Assembly (NCBI RefSeq): GCF_019711315.1
Contig: NZ_CP081294.1
Span: 186,001 to 250,000, forward strand
Source: Qipengyuania gelatinilytica
Lineage (GTDB): Bacteria; Pseudomonadota; Alphaproteobacteria; Sphingomonadales; Sphingomonadaceae
Length of the DNA stretch: 64,000 nucleotides
Direction: 5' to 3'
The notes beneath the pieces are model-generated. The model had not been told where the DNA came from. It searched no databases and saw only the letters and a list, made by a program, of their open reading frames with translations. Made by a program: the position numbers and the translations under genes. This document shows, in pieces, positions 16,763 through 25,852 of the stretch (position 1 is its first letter; each line of letters starts with the position of its first letter).

Positions 16763-17788
16763 TCAGTCCAGCCCGCTCAAAACCTGGTCGGGCGGGCGAT
16801 GACCATCGGCCCACATGCGGATATTGGCGATGACCTTCATGCCCGATTCCTCGCGTCCTTCACGCGTGGCACTGCCGATATGCGGCAGGGTCATGACATT
16901 CGGGTGGCCGATCAGGCGGCGGTCGACATTGGGCTCGTCCGGATAGACGTCGAGGCCAGCGCCGGCCAGATGGCCGCTTTCGAGGGCGGCGATCAAGGCT
17001 TCCTGGTCGATCAGATCGCCGCGCGCCGTGTTGATGATGCTCGAGCCCTCTTTCATCAGTTCGATGCGCCGCTGGTCGATAATCCTGCGCGTGTCCGGGC
17101 TCGAAGGGCAGTGCAGCGTCAGGATATCCGCCTGGGCCACCAGATCGTCGAGATTGTCGACATAGGTCGCCCCGAACATGCGCTCGATCGCCACCGGCAG
17201 CGGTTTGCGGTTGTGATAGAGGATTTCGAGCCCGAAAGCGCGCGCACGGTGCGCCACTGCCTGGCCGATCCGGCCCATGCCGACGATGCCGAGAACCTTC
17301 CCGCCGAGCTTGCGGCCTAGCATGGCCGTTGGTGCCCAGCCGGTCCATTCACCGCTCCGGATAAGTTCCACGCCCTCGCGCACTCGGCGGGGAACACCGA
17401 TAATGCCGGCCATGGTGATGTCGGCCGTATCGTCGGTGAAGACGCCCGGCGTATTGGTGACGATAATCTTTTGGCTTGCCGCGGCCTTGAGGTCGATATG
17501 CTCTGTGCCTGCGCCGAAGTTGGCGATTAGGCCCAGATCCTTGCCAGCCGCCTCGATCAGCTCTGCATCGATGGTGTCGGTCACGGTCGGCACCAGCACG
17601 TCGCAATCCTGGATCGCTTCCACCAGCTGGTCACGCGTGAGTGGCATATCGCTGGCGTTCAGGGTGACATCGTATAATTCGCCCATGCGATCTTCCACGG
17701 CCGGTCCAAGGCGGCGGGTGACCACGACGCGTGGTTTGCGATCGAGGCGCCTGTTAGGCACTGCTGAGGCGTTGTTTGTCGTTTCCAT
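16763..17788 (-). CDS. D-2-hydroxyacid dehydrogenase (glyoxylate/hydroxypyruvate reductase-like)
   Basis: This 341-residue NAD(P)-dependent dehydrogenase reduces 2-oxoacids such as glyoxylate or hydroxypyruvate. The Rossmann motif LGIVGMGRIGQAVAHRA sits near residue 165. The catalytic trio is visible as Arg in NTARGDLIDQEAL, Glu in DVYPDEPNVD and His in TLPHIGSATREGR. NFGAGTEHIDLKAA is typical of GyaR/GhrB-like enzymes. The exact substrate cannot be deduced. Its start lies 85 bases from the divergent SH3-protein gene, so both promoters share that gap. Confidence 0.9.
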   Translation of the reverse strand: METTNNASAVPNRRLDRKPRVVVTRRLGPAVEDRMGELYDVTLNASDMPLTRDQLVEAIQDCDVLVPTVTDTIDAELIEAAGKDLGLIANFGAGTEHIDLKAAASQKIIVTNTPGVFTDDTADITMAGIIGVPRRVREGVELIRSGEWTGWAPTAMLGRKLGGKVLGIVGMGRIGQAVAHRARAFGLEILYHNRKPLPVAIERMFGATYVDNLDDLVAQADILTLHCPSSPDTRRIIDQRRIELMKEGSSIINTARGDLIDQEALIAALESGHLAGAGLDVYPDEPNVDRRLIGHPNVMTLPHIGSATREGREESGMKVIANIRMWADGHRPPDQVLSGLD

Positions 17789-17873
17789 GCAATCACTCGC
17801 GCTACGCTTTTCGCATTGGACGGGTCAAGCGATGCTTGATGGGGATTCGCGTCGGCATTAGGGTGAGGGGATA

Positions 17874-18341
17874 ATGTTGCTTCGTTTAGGTCTTGTAATC
17901 GCAGCGTTTCTCGCTGCCGCCGTTCCTGCCCAGGCGCAGGACCGGGAGGTGCCTTATTGGGCGACGATCCGATATGACGAGACGAACATGCGCGTCGGAC
18001 CGAGCCAGGAATACAAGATCGACTGGGTCTACCGGCGCAAGGGTCTTCCGGTGAAGGTCATCCGCGTCATGGAAGGCTGGCGGCTAATCCAGGAGCCCGA
18101 CGGTACGCAGGGCTGGGTGGCGCAGCGCCAGCTTAATCCGGCCCGGGGCGCGATCGTCATCGGTGACGGCGAGACTGCCTTGCGCGCGGAACCTGAGGCG
18201 GCTGCCGCAATCAAATGGCGGCTCGAGCCAGGTGTCGTCGGCGAGCTTGGAGATTGCGATTCGACCTGGTGCGAATTCAGCGTGGGCAATCGCGGTGGCT
18301 GGGTCCTGCGAAACCGCTTGTGGGGCGCGGGCGAACCCTGA
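17874..18341 (+). CDS. Exported SH3-like domain protein
   Basis: This 155-residue protein has a signal peptide (MLLRLGLVIAAFLAAAVPAQA, cleavage near AQA) and two bacterial SH3-type repeats. The first is YDETNMRVGPSQEYKIDWVY ending in EGWRLIQEPDGTQGWVAQ. The second is ETALRAEPEAAAAIKWRLEP, ending in CEFSVGNRGGWVLRNRLWG with a Cys pair that could form a disulfide. Such domains usually bind peptidoglycan or periplasmic partners. A strong GGGTGAGGGG ribosome-binding site precedes ATG 17874. It is a single-gene unit followed by a bidirectional terminator. Confidence 0.8.
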   Translation: MLLRLGLVIAAFLAAAVPAQAQDREVPYWATIRYDETNMRVGPSQEYKIDWVYRRKGLPVKVIRVMEGWRLIQEPDGTQGWVAQRQLNPARGAIVIGDGETALRAEPEAAAAIKWRLEPGVVGELGDCDSTWCEFSVGNRGGWVLRNRLWGAGEP

Positions 18342-18343
18342 CG

Positions 18344-18374
18344 AAAAAAAAGGCGACCTCACGGCCGCCCTTTT
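18344..18374. terminator. Probable bidirectional terminator
   Basis: A run of A (18344-18351), a GC-rich stem built from GGCG and CGCC, and a T-run (18371-18374) lie between the convergent SH3-protein and lipoprotein genes. The stem is short, with a one-base offset, so strength is doubtful, but A-run/stem/T-run symmetry suits termination from both sides. Confidence 0.5.
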
Positions 18375-18397
18375 CCTGATTCCGATTTGAAAGCTGG

Positions 18398-18793
18398 TCA
18401 GTCTTCGATCTTGCGGACCGTGGTGGTCACGCTGCCATCGGTTGTCGAGGCCGAGAAAGTGCCATCGGCGCTCTGTACGCCGCCGGTCCAGCAGGTCTCG
18501 CCTTCGGCGCCTTCGGGATCGTAGCAAAGCTGTTCACCGTTCTGGCGCCAGGTGCCACGTTCGGTTTCATTGCCTTCGAGATCGGTGTCGACATAGGTGC
18601 CGTCGGCATTGACACGCTGACGCGTGACCGAGCCGTCTTCCTTCGTGACTTCATAGGTGCCCGCCATCTGATCGGCGGAAGCCGTATCCGTCACGGCTAC
18701 ATCGGTTTCGATTGTCTCGGTTGCCTCGTCGGCATCGTTCGACCCGCAAGCAGCGAGAGCGCCGCAAGCGGCAAGGATCAGGAATTTCTTCAT
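18398..18793 (-). CDS. Small lipoprotein, unknown function
   Basis: This 131-residue protein starts MKKFLILAACGALAACGS, with a lipobox LAAC. The mature part is acidic and rich in Thr, Asp and Glu. It contains MAGTYEVTKEDGSVTRQRV and NETERGTWRQNGEQLCYDPE, which look like a small beta-barrel or lipocalin-like repeat measuring 'YxxTxxDG' units, with two Cys likely disulfide-bonded. I do not recognise a named family. It lies 56 bases downstream of the thiolase stop on the same strand and may be co-transcribed. Confidence 0.75.
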   Translation of the reverse strand: MKKFLILAACGALAACGSNDADEATETIETDVAVTDTASADQMAGTYEVTKEDGSVTRQRVNADGTYVDTDLEGNETERGTWRQNGEQLCYDPEGAEGETCWTGGVQSADGTFSASTTDGSVTTTVRKIED

Positions 18794-18849
18794 TTTTGTC
18801 TCCCTTCGCCGCACCAACGCAATGAGGGCGGCGAAGGGTCCTGAGAAAA

Positions 18850-20046
18850 TTAGACGAGTTCGACTGCGACCGCGGTCGCTTCGCCACCGCCGATGCACAG
18901 CGAAGCCACGCCGCGCTTCTTGCCCTGCGCCTTGAGCGCGCCAAGGAGCGTCACGATGATACGCGTTCCGCTCGCACCGATGGGGTGACCCAGCGCGGTG
19001 CCGCCGCCGTTCACATTGATCTTCTCGTGCGGGATGCCGATGTCGCGCATGGCGAACATGGCGACGCAAGCGAAGGCTTCGTTCACTTCCCACAGGTCGA
19101 CGTCGTCAGCCGACCAACCGGCCTTTTCGAGGACCTTGTTGATCGCGCCGACCGGAGCGACGGTGAACTCGCTCGGCTCCTGCGCGTGCGCGGCCATGGC
19201 GACGATTCTGGCGACCGGCTCCTGGCCGTTTTCCTTCGCGACGCTCTCGCGCGTCAGGACAACGGCAGCAGCGCCATCCGAGATCGACGAGGAGGTCGCT
19301 GCGGTGATGGTGCCGTCCTTGGCGAATGCCGGGCGCAGCTGCGGGATCTTGTCCGGATTTCCGCGGCCCGGTGCCTCGTCCGTGTCGACGGTAACATCGC
19401 CCTTGCGGGTGGAGAAGGTGACGGCGGCAACTTCGTCGGCGAATGCACCGCTTTCGATCGCGGCATTGGCGCGGCGCAGCGACTCGATGGAGTAATCGTC
19501 CATCTGCTCGCGCGTGAGCTGGTATTCGTTCGCCGTGTCCTGCGCGAAAGTGCCCATTGCGCGGCCTTCCTCATAGGCGTCCTCCAGCCCGTCGAGGAAC
19601 ATGTGGTCATAGGCCGTGTCATGGCCGATGCGCGCGCCGCTGCGGTGCTTCTTGAGCAGGTAAGGCGCGTTGGTCATGCTCTCCATGCCGCCTGCAACGA
19701 CATAGTCGATGGTGCCGCTGGCGAGCGCTTCGGCGCCCATGATGACCGTCTGCATGCCGCTGCCGCAGACCTTGTTGACCGTGGTCGCCTGGACCGACTT
19801 GGGCAGGCCTGCCTTGATCGAGGCCTGGCGGGCAGGGGCCTGGCCGAGGCCGGCCGGCAGGACGCAGCCCATGTAGGTGCGATCGAACTTGTCGACCGGC
19901 ACGCCCGAACGCTCGACCGCTGCTTTGACGGCCGTCGCGCCAAGGTCCGTCGCGGAAACATCGGCGAGGGCACCCTGCATGCTGCCCATCGGAGTACGGG
20001 CGTAGGACAGGATTACGACGGGGTCGGTTGCGCTGAACTGAGACAT
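18850..20046 (-). CDS. Acetyl-CoA C-acetyltransferase (thiolase)
   Basis: This 398-residue thiolase condenses or cleaves acetyl-CoA and acetoacetyl-CoA, feeding PHB or acetoacetate metabolism, or closes fatty-acid oxidation. It has the acyl-accepting Cys94 in NKVCGSGMQT, NEAFA, the catalytic His in GGTALGHPIGASG, and the second Cys in SLCIGGGEATA. VAGGMESMTNAPYLL is a family signature. Length and motifs fit the biosynthetic PhaA/AtoB type. I chose ATG 20046 (MSQFSATDPVVILSYARTPM) because the conserved domain starts there; the longer frame crosses the divergent promoter. The 91-base gap separates it from the aldehyde dehydrogenase. Confidence 0.93.
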   Translation of the reverse strand: MSQFSATDPVVILSYARTPMGSMQGALADVSATDLGATAVKAAVERSGVPVDKFDRTYMGCVLPAGLGQAPARQASIKAGLPKSVQATTVNKVCGSGMQTVIMGAEALASGTIDYVVAGGMESMTNAPYLLKKHRSGARIGHDTAYDHMFLDGLEDAYEEGRAMGTFAQDTANEYQLTREQMDDYSIESLRRANAAIESGAFADEVAAVTFSTRKGDVTVDTDEAPGRGNPDKIPQLRPAFAKDGTITAATSSSISDGAAAVVLTRESVAKENGQEPVARIVAMAAHAQEPSEFTVAPVGAINKVLEKAGWSADDVDLWEVNEAFACVAMFAMRDIGIPHEKINVNGGGTALGHPIGASGTRIIVTLLGALKAQGKKRGVASLCIGGGEATAVAVELV

Positions 20047-20137
20047 GCTTGTGCTGGTCCTTGTTGTCTGGAATATCTCCCGCCCAGATAGGCCCTGCAC
20101 TGCTGCAGCGCAACAAAGACGAATTGGAGAGTGGGCA

Positions 20138-21568
20138 ATGGCAGATAACAAGACCATCGAAATGCAGGATGTGCTCCGCAAGCAGCGTTCCGCTCACACC
20201 CAGATGCGTCCCGAGCCGATGGACTTGCGCAAGGATCGCATCAAGCGGGCGATGCGCCTGCTGACCGAACACAGCGAGGACTTGTGCAAGGTCATGAGCG
20301 CCGACTTCGGCAACCGGTCGCCGCACCAGTCGATGATCACCGATATCGCGGGAACGGTGAATTTCGGGAAATACTGCCTGAAGAAGATGGATGGCTGGTC
20401 CAAGCCGAGCAAGCGGAGCGTCCAGTTCCCGCTCGGCCTGCTGGGGGCCAAGGCAGAGGTGCGTTACGAGCCCAAGGGCGTGGTCGGCATTCTCAGCCCG
20501 TGGAATTTCCCCGTGAACCTCACCTTCGGCCCGCTCATGCAGATTTTCGCCGCCGGTAATCGCGCGATGATCAAGCCGAGCGAATTCACGGAGAAAACCA
20601 GCCTCCTGATGGAGGAACTGGTGGAGGAATATTTCACTCCCGACGAATGCGCCGTCTTCACCGGCGGTCCGGAAGTTGCTGCGGCATTCTCCGAGCTGCC
20701 TTTCGACCACCTCGTCTTCACCGGCTCCACGGCGACTGGCCGCAAGGTCATGGAAGCTGCATCGAAGAACCTCGTGCCCGTCACGCTCGAACTCGGCGGC
20801 AAGAGCCCTGTGTTCATGGGCGAGAGCGCCGACTTCGCCAAGGCAGGCGAACGGGTCGCGCTCGGCAAGATGATGAATGCGGGGCAGATCTGCCTTGCGC
20901 CCGATTATCTCTATGTGCCTGAAAGCAAGCAGGACGAGGCGATCCACGGTGTCTGGCAGGGCACTGCAAATATGTATCCCACGATGCTCGAGAACGAGGA
21001 TTACGCCAGCCTCGTCAGCGATCGCCACTTCGACCGTCTCCAGGACATGGTGGCTGATGCGCGCGACAAGGGCGCCGAGGTGATCGAGGTCAATCCCGGC
21101 AACGAAGACTTTGGGTCCAGCAACGCGCGCAAGATGCCGCTCACGATCCTCAAGGGCGTGACCGACGACATGAAGGCAATGCAGGAAGAGATCTTCGGGC
21201 CTGTCCTGCCGGTTAAGACTTACAGCCGCATCGAAGAGGCGATCGACTATGTGAACGAGAACGACCGCCCGCTCGGCCTCTATTACTTCGGCGAGGACAG
21301 CGACGAGCGTAAGCAGGTTCTGAGCAAGACCATCAGCGGCGGCGTCACGGTGAACGACGTAATCTTCCACGTATCGATGGAAGACTTGCCGTTCGGCGGC
21401 GTGGGTCCGAGCGGCATGGGCAGCTATCACGGTGTCGAAGGCTTCCGCGAGTTCAGCCACGCGCGCAGCGTCTATACCCAGCCCAAGATCGACGTTGCCA
21501 AGCTGGGTGGCTTCAAGCCTCCCTATGGCGCCGCGACCGAGAAAGCCGTCAAAACGATGATGAAGTGA
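20138..21568 (+). CDS. Coniferyl-aldehyde-dehydrogenase-like aldehyde dehydrogenase
   Basis: This 476-residue NAD(P)-dependent aldehyde dehydrogenase has SPWNFPVNLTFGPL, the cofactor loop FTGSTATGRKVMEAA, the general base Glu218 in TLELGGKSPV, and nucleophile Cys252 in NAGQICLAPDY. EEIFGPVLPV and PFGGVGPSGMGSYHG are typical of the class 3-like/coniferyl aldehyde dehydrogenase branch, which ends in a hydrophobic-basic tail. It would oxidise aromatic or aliphatic aldehydes. The ATG at 20138 has GGAGAGTGGGCA before it. It is divergent from the thiolase and overlaps the next lipoprotein gene. Confidence 0.9.
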   Translation: MADNKTIEMQDVLRKQRSAHTQMRPEPMDLRKDRIKRAMRLLTEHSEDLCKVMSADFGNRSPHQSMITDIAGTVNFGKYCLKKMDGWSKPSKRSVQFPLGLLGAKAEVRYEPKGVVGILSPWNFPVNLTFGPLMQIFAAGNRAMIKPSEFTEKTSLLMEELVEEYFTPDECAVFTGGPEVAAAFSELPFDHLVFTGSTATGRKVMEAASKNLVPVTLELGGKSPVFMGESADFAKAGERVALGKMMNAGQICLAPDYLYVPESKQDEAIHGVWQGTANMYPTMLENEDYASLVSDRHFDRLQDMVADARDKGAEVIEVNPGNEDFGSSNARKMPLTILKGVTDDMKAMQEEIFGPVLPVKTYSRIEEAIDYVNENDRPLGLYYFGEDSDERKQVLSKTISGGVTVNDVIFHVSMEDLPFGGVGPSGMGSYHGVEGFREFSHARSVYTQPKIDVAKLGGFKPPYGAATEKAVKTMMK

Positions 21569-22830
21569 TGCGGGCTTCGCTCGCCGCGCTTGCGTTCTCG
21601 CTCGTCGTGAGCGGGTGCGCGGTGGACGATGGCGAAATCGCATCCGTTTCAGAACCGGCACATACGGGAGCAGATTGGCGACCGGTCGATGCCGAGACCG
21701 GCAAGATTGGAGACATTGCTGGCCTGACAGCTTTGTCCGAGGCTTTCCCGGATAGCAGCAGTGTGAAGCTGCGCCTGCTCAACGCCCAGCTGCAGGCGGG
21801 CGAGGGCGGTGCGATGATCGAAACGCTCGTGTGGCTCAACGAGCGCGGCTATGTGTTCAGCGAAGTTGCGCGGGTGCAAATTCCCAAGCTGATCGGCGAG
21901 GAACTGGCCGAGGATGCGGCGGCGTTGCTTCTTTCTCCGCCCGAGCCCGTCGAGAACAGCGAAGTCGCCTGGACCGTGCCCGCCGAGGCCGGCCTTGTCG
22001 AAAGCGTGCTGGTCGATGTCGAGGAGTGGCGGGTCGCCGTCACCTCGATCGCCACGCGTTCGCTCTGGGGGATCATGCCTGATGGTTCGTGGACCCAGGT
22101 CGAACTCGATGGCGCGGATAATCTGACCGGCATCGTCTATGATCGGGCAACGGGCGATATCTGGGTCGCTTCCGGAAATGTCGATCAGTCAGATGACGAG
22201 GAAGAATACTTCTCGGGCTTGATGTCAGGGCTCAAGGGTCCGCAAGGGCCACGGGTAGAGGCACCGGACAATGTCGTCCTGTCCGATCTCCATCGCGCAG
22301 AGGACGGGACGCTGTATGCCAGCGATCCGCTCAACGGCGGGGTCTATTTCCTCGGCCCCGAACGCGATGCCATCGAGGCGTTGCTTGAGCCGGGGACCCT
22401 TCGCTCTCCGCAAGGCCTTGTAACCAGCGAAGACGGCAAGCGGCTTTACGTCAGCGATTATCGCTACGGGATCGCGATCATCGAACTCGCAAAGCGCCAG
22501 GTTTCACGCCTGCGCGCCGATATTGCCGTAATCCTCGACGGCACCGACGCGCTTTTCCGGCGTGGCAACTCGTTGATCGCCATCCAGAACGGCACCAGCC
22601 CGATGCGGATTTCGCAATTCGATCTGTCCGATGACGGGACGAGGGTAGTCGGCCATCGCATCCTGGAGATGGCGCATGGTGAATGGACCGAGCCACTCGG
22701 CGGCTATCTTGGTGAAAGCGCGCTATACTATGTCGGCAATGGCCAGTGGGACAAATATGTCGCCGGAGTTCTCGGCGAGGGGAAGGAGCCTGTTCCTACG
22801 CAGATCAGGCGGCTCCCCCTCGCGGATTAG
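21568..22830 (+). CDS. Lipoprotein with beta-propeller-like (SMP-30/gluconolactonase-like) region
   Basis: This 420-residue protein starts MRASLAALAFSLVVSGC, with a lipobox VSGC. A helical N-terminal part resembling TPR sequence (about residues 30-115) precedes repeated beta blades: LTGIVYDRATGDIWVAS, VLSDLHRAEDGTLYASDPL, SPQGLVTSEDGKRLYVSDY and GNSLIAIQNGTSPMRISQFD. This suggests a six-blade propeller exposed at the cell envelope. The ATG at 21568 overlaps the aldehyde dehydrogenase stop (TGATG); a GTG one codon earlier is possible. Its function is unknown, and co-expression with the dehydrogenase is inferred from the overlap. Confidence 0.75.
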   Translation: MRASLAALAFSLVVSGCAVDDGEIASVSEPAHTGADWRPVDAETGKIGDIAGLTALSEAFPDSSSVKLRLLNAQLQAGEGGAMIETLVWLNERGYVFSEVARVQIPKLIGEELAEDAAALLLSPPEPVENSEVAWTVPAEAGLVESVLVDVEEWRVAVTSIATRSLWGIMPDGSWTQVELDGADNLTGIVYDRATGDIWVASGNVDQSDDEEEYFSGLMSGLKGPQGPRVEAPDNVVLSDLHRAEDGTLYASDPLNGGVYFLGPERDAIEALLEPGTLRSPQGLVTSEDGKRLYVSDYRYGIAIIELAKRQVSRLRADIAVILDGTDALFRRGNSLIAIQNGTSPMRISQFDLSDDGTRVVGHRILEMAHGEWTEPLGGYLGESALYYVGNGQWDKYVAGVLGEGKEPVPTQIRRLPLAD

Positions 22831-22836
22831 AGAGCC

Positions 22837-23319
22837 TTACTCGGGGTCCTTGCTGAACGCGAAGTCGCCGAACGCGACCATGATCGTGTCCCAATAGGCA
22901 AGATTGTCGAGGAACAGTTCGCGCGACATGCCGCCCGCTTCGAGGTCAAGATCCATCTCGATGATCGGATCGCCTTCATCGTCGAGATAGACGCGGCCGA
23001 AGCGGTTTTCGGCGGCGTAGGTATTCATTTCTTCCAGCGTCGGCTTGTTGGTCGGAACGAATGCCACATAGAACTGGATCGACTTGCAGTTGTTGCCTGC
23101 ATCATCGCAGCCGAAGGGCAGGATGATGTAGGTGTATCCCGACATCGCGCTTTCGATCCAGCGCTGGCCGTCGCCTTCGTCGATCTTCGCCTTGTATCCT
23201 TCGTCCTGCAGGACATCGGCGATCTGGTCGAGGTCGGCGGTGATGTTCTGTGCAGCTACGGGAGCTGCGGACAGAAAGGCGGCGGCGCCAACAAAGCCCA
23301 TGATGGCATTCTTCAGCAT
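22837..23319 (-). CDS. Exported YbjN domain-containing protein
   Basis: This 160-residue protein has a signal peptide (MLKNAIMGFVGAAAFLSAAPVAAQ) and a single alpha/beta YbjN-type domain. The domain contains LDQIADVLQDEGYKAKI, YTYIILPFGCDDAGNNCKSI with two Cys, FYVAFVPTNKPTLEEMN and RFGRVYLDDEGDPIIEMD. YbjN-like proteins share the type III secretion chaperone fold and are linked to stress and motility control in E. coli; an exported version with unknown partner is common in this group. ATG 23319 gives the signal peptide. It is divergent from nuoA, 171 bases away. Confidence 0.75.
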   Translation of the reverse strand: MLKNAIMGFVGAAAFLSAAPVAAQNITADLDQIADVLQDEGYKAKIDEGDGQRWIESAMSGYTYIILPFGCDDAGNNCKSIQFYVAFVPTNKPTLEEMNTYAAENRFGRVYLDDEGDPIIEMDLDLEAGGMSRELFLDNLAYWDTIMVAFGDFAFSKDPE

Positions 23320-23428
23320 GGTATTGATAATCCCCCTGGAACGATTTCCGAAGGTTCTTGCTGGCAAGGTGTTAAAGCAAGTTCAACCTGTATTGAAAAA
23401 TTCGCGGGAAATCGGCGCGTCCTTGCCC

Positions 23429-23457
23429 TTGCACCTGTCACGCTACGGGCCTAGAGG
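23429..23457 (+). promoter_or_regulatory. Candidate nuo operon promoter
   Basis: TTGCAC (23429-23434) and TAGAGG (23452-23457) are spaced by 17 bases in the 171-base gap upstream of nuoA, 33 bases before its GTG. The -10 match is weak, so this is only the best pair I could see. Confidence 0.25.
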
Positions 23458-23490
23458 CGGGCCGCGAACCTTACCCAGACGGAATCATAC

Positions 23491-23865
23491 GTGGTCGACC
23501 TCGAACAATATCTTCCGATCCTGATCTTCCTGTTCATTGCTGCAGGTCTTTCGGCGCTCTTCGTGTTCCTGCCGATGGGCGTATCGCGGCTGACCGGTGC
23601 GCATGCACCCGATGCAGAGAAGCTCAGCGAGTACGAATGCGGCTTCCCTGCATTCGACGACTCCCGCAGCCAGTTCGACGTGCGCTTTTACCTTGTCGCG
23701 ATTTCGTTTCTCCTTTTCGACCTCGAAGCCTCCTTCCTCTTCCCGTGGGCAGTCAGTCTCGATGTGACCGGATGGGCCGGATGGATCTCCATGGTGATCT
23801 TCCTCGGCATCCTGGCCATCGGCCTTGCCTACGAATGGAAGATGGGCGCGCTGGAGTGGGATTGA
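23491..23865 (+). CDS. nuoA: NADH-quinone oxidoreductase subunit A
   Basis: This 124-residue membrane subunit of complex I has three transmembrane helices. The inter-helix loop holds the conserved [20 protein letters not shown], including the Cys that in complex I homologues sits at the quinone-access region. [14 protein letters not shown] is the second-helix signature. It starts at GTG 23491 and is the first gene of a tightly packed operon, with nuoB starting 1 base after its stop. Length and motif order are normal for the family. Confidence 0.96.
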   Translation: MVDLEQYLPILIFLFIAAGLSALFVFLPMGVSRLTGAHAPDAEKLSEYECGFPAFDDSRSQFDVRFYLVAISFLLFDLEASFLFPWAVSLDVTGWAGWISMVIFLGILAIGLAYEWKMGALEWD

Positions 23866-23866
23866 T

Positions 23867-24445
23867 ATGAGCCAGCAGATGACTTCCTCCCCCCATGGCC
23901 GTGATGCGCTGATCCAGCCGACCGCGCAGGCCGGCGACGTGCGTCAGCCCGACCAGGACTATTTCAACGCTCTCCAGACGGAAGTGAACGACAAGGGCTT
24001 CCTTGTCACTTCGACCGAGGACCTGTTCCAGTGGGCCCGCACGGGTTCGCTGTGGTGGATGACCTTCGGCCTCGCATGCTGCGCGGTGGAGATGATCCAC
24101 GTCAACATGCCGCGCTACGATATGGAGCGTTTCGGTGTCGCTCCGCGCGCTTCTCCGCGCCAGTCGGACGTGATGATCGTTGCCGGTACGCTGTGCAACA
24201 AGATGGCCCCGGCGCTGCGCAAGGTCTACGACCAGATGTCGGAGCCGAAATACGTCATCTCGATGGGCAGCTGCGCCAATGGCGGCGGCTACTACCATTA
24301 CAGCTACAGCGTCGTTCGCGGTTGCGACCGCATCGTACCGGTCGACATCTACGTGCCGGGGTGCCCGCCGACAGCCGAAGCGCTGCTTTACGGCGTGATG
24401 CAGCTGCAGCGTAAGATCCGCCGTTCGGGCACGATCGAGAGGTAA
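23867..24445 (+). CDS. nuoB: NADH-quinone oxidoreductase subunit B
   Basis: This 192-residue peripheral-arm subunit carries cluster N2, the last iron-sulfur centre before quinone. The ligands are visible as the tandem Cys in [11 protein letters not shown], Cys in [12 protein letters not shown] and Cys in [14 protein letters not shown]. The N-terminal about 35 residues are a variable extension rich in Gln and Pro. ATG 23867 lies one base beyond the nuoA stop; an in-frame start inside nuoA is not needed. nuoC follows after 10 bases. Confidence 0.97.
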   Translation: MSQQMTSSPHGRDALIQPTAQAGDVRQPDQDYFNALQTEVNDKGFLVTSTEDLFQWARTGSLWWMTFGLACCAVEMIHVNMPRYDMERFGVAPRASPRQSDVMIVAGTLCNKMAPALRKVYDQMSEPKYVISMGSCANGGGYYHYSYSVVRGCDRIVPVDIYVPGCPPTAEALLYGVMQLQRKIRRSGTIER

Positions 24446-24455
24446 GGGCGAAGAC

Positions 24456-25304
24456 ATGGCAACGCTTCATTCCGCACCCCGCTTCACGCTGATCGAAGGG
24501 CTCAAGGGCAGCGTCTCGTCTGCCCTCGGTGATCACCTTGTCGAAGCGCACGAGGAACATGGCGAACTGCTGTTCACCGTGCACCGTGCCAGCATCGAGG
24601 ATGCGCTGCGCATCCTGCGTGACGATTTCGACTACCAGCAGATGATGGAAATCGCAGGGGTCGACTACCCGAGCCGCGCAGAGCGTTTCGAAGTCGTCTA
24701 CATGCTGCTGTCGGTCACCAAGAACAGCCGTATCATGGTGAAATGCTCCGCGTCGGAAGATACGCCGGTGCCGACCGTCACGACCCTGTGGCCCAATGCA
24801 GGCTGGCTCGAGCGCGAAGTGTTCGACATGTACGGCGTGCTGTTCGATGGCAATCCGGACCTGCGCCGCATCCTTACCGACTACGGTTTTGAAGGGCATC
24901 CCTTCCGCAAGGACTTCCCGCTCACCGGCTATGTCGAGCTGCGCTATTCGGAAGACCAGAAGCGCGTTGTCTACGAGCCGGTCGAACTTGCACAGGACCT
25001 GCGCCAGTTCGACTTCATGAGCCCGTGGGAAGGTGCCGATTACGTGCTTCCGGGTGACGAGAAGGCGGATATGCCGCCGATCGACGAGCCCAAGACCACC
25101 GAGAAGACCTCGGACACGGGTGCCGGCGCCAAGACCGACAAGCATGCGGCCGAAAAGGTGAGCAAGGCGGCTCCGGCGGAAAAGGACGCGGATGTCGATG
25201 CACCCGCACCCGAGCCGACCGAAGACCAGCCCAAGCGCGCCAAGCGCAAGGGCAAGACCACCGATACGGCCAAGGCTACCGAACCGAAGAAGGGTGACGA
25301 ATGA
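24456..25304 (+). CDS. nuoC: NADH-quinone oxidoreductase subunit C with Lys/Ala-rich C-terminal tail
   Basis: The core (about residues 1-200) is a normal 30-kDa-type subunit: [19 protein letters not shown], then [20 protein letters not shown] and [11 protein letters not shown], which pack on NuoD and NuoB. After [13 protein letters not shown] the protein continues for about 80 low-complexity residues rich in Lys, Ala, Thr, Pro and Asp, ending [18 protein letters not shown], giving 282 residues instead of about 200. The tail is predicted disordered and highly charged. The stop overlaps the lipoprotein gene that separates nuoC from nuoD. Confidence 0.95.
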   Translation: MATLHSAPRFTLIEGLKGSVSSALGDHLVEAHEEHGELLFTVHRASIEDALRILRDDFDYQQMMEIAGVDYPSRAERFEVVYMLLSVTKNSRIMVKCSASEDTPVPTVTTLWPNAGWLEREVFDMYGVLFDGNPDLRRILTDYGFEGHPFRKDFPLTGYVELRYSEDQKRVVYEPVELAQDLRQFDFMSPWEGADYVLPGDEKADMPPIDEPKTTEKTSDTGAGAKTDKHAAEKVSKAAPAEKDADVDAPAPEPTEDQPKRAKRKGKTTDTAKATEPKKGDE

Positions 25305-25852
25305 TCCGCGCCGCCGTCCTTTCTTTCTCGCTGATCGCGCTTGCTGCGTGTTCGGGCGAACCTGCGCAGCAGGAAAGCGCTGACGATTTTGCCAACCGTA
25401 TCGGCGGGCAGGGCGGTCAGGCAGCTCCGGGCGCGCTCGATCCGGCTCAGCCCGATCCCAACGCGCCGAGCGTCGCTGTCGCGGTTCCGCCCCAGAATGC
25501 CGACCTGACCCAGCTCCAGAAGCTTGGCGATATCGGCGGCGTGAACCTCGGCCCGCGCGAAGGAAGCTGTACCTTCATGGCCGATGGCAACGAGCTGATC
25601 ATGGCCGCAGGCATGAAAGAGCCTACCGTTCCCGGCAAGGCAGTGGTTCGTCTGGGCGGTAGCCTGGTGGTTGCCGATGCGGGTCCTGGCGGCCTCGCAT
25701 CGATCAAGTCGGGCACGACCTTTACCGGTGAAGGATTCACCGTCCAGGTCGCTCCTGCAGCTGGCGAGGCCCAGAGCCGCGCCGCCAATGTCGTCGTCAG
25801 CCAGGCAGGCGGCAATTCGCAAAACTATTCCGGCAATTGGATCTGCGCATGA
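25301..25852 (+). CDS. Lipoprotein embedded in the nuo operon, unknown function
   Basis: This 183-residue protein starts [19 protein letters not shown], with lipobox LAAC and Cys17. A Gln/Gly/Pro-rich linker precedes a small domain containing [39 protein letters not shown] and [13 protein letters not shown], ending in NYSGNWICA. The two mature Cys could pair. It overlaps nuoC by 4 bases at its start and nuoD by 4 bases at its end, so it is made with complex I. Nothing in it resembles a known complex I subunit; a role in the envelope or an accidental insertion are both possible. Confidence 0.75.
   Translation: MIRAAVLSFSLIALAACSGEPAQQESADDFANRIGGQGGQAAPGALDPAQPDPNAPSVAVAVPPQNADLTQLQKLGDIGGVNLGPREGSCTFMADGNELIMAAGMKEPTVPGKAVVRLGGSLVVADAGPGGLASIKSGTTFTGEGFTVQVAPAAGEAQSRAANVVVSQAGGNSQNYSGNWICA

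Noticed and set aside
19619..21661. Long open frame (680 codons) on the (-) strand over the aldehyde dehydrogenase
   Set aside because: It lies antisense to a gene with intact catalytic motifs, has His/Arg/Ala-rich composition with no family features, and is a by-product of high-GC codon use.
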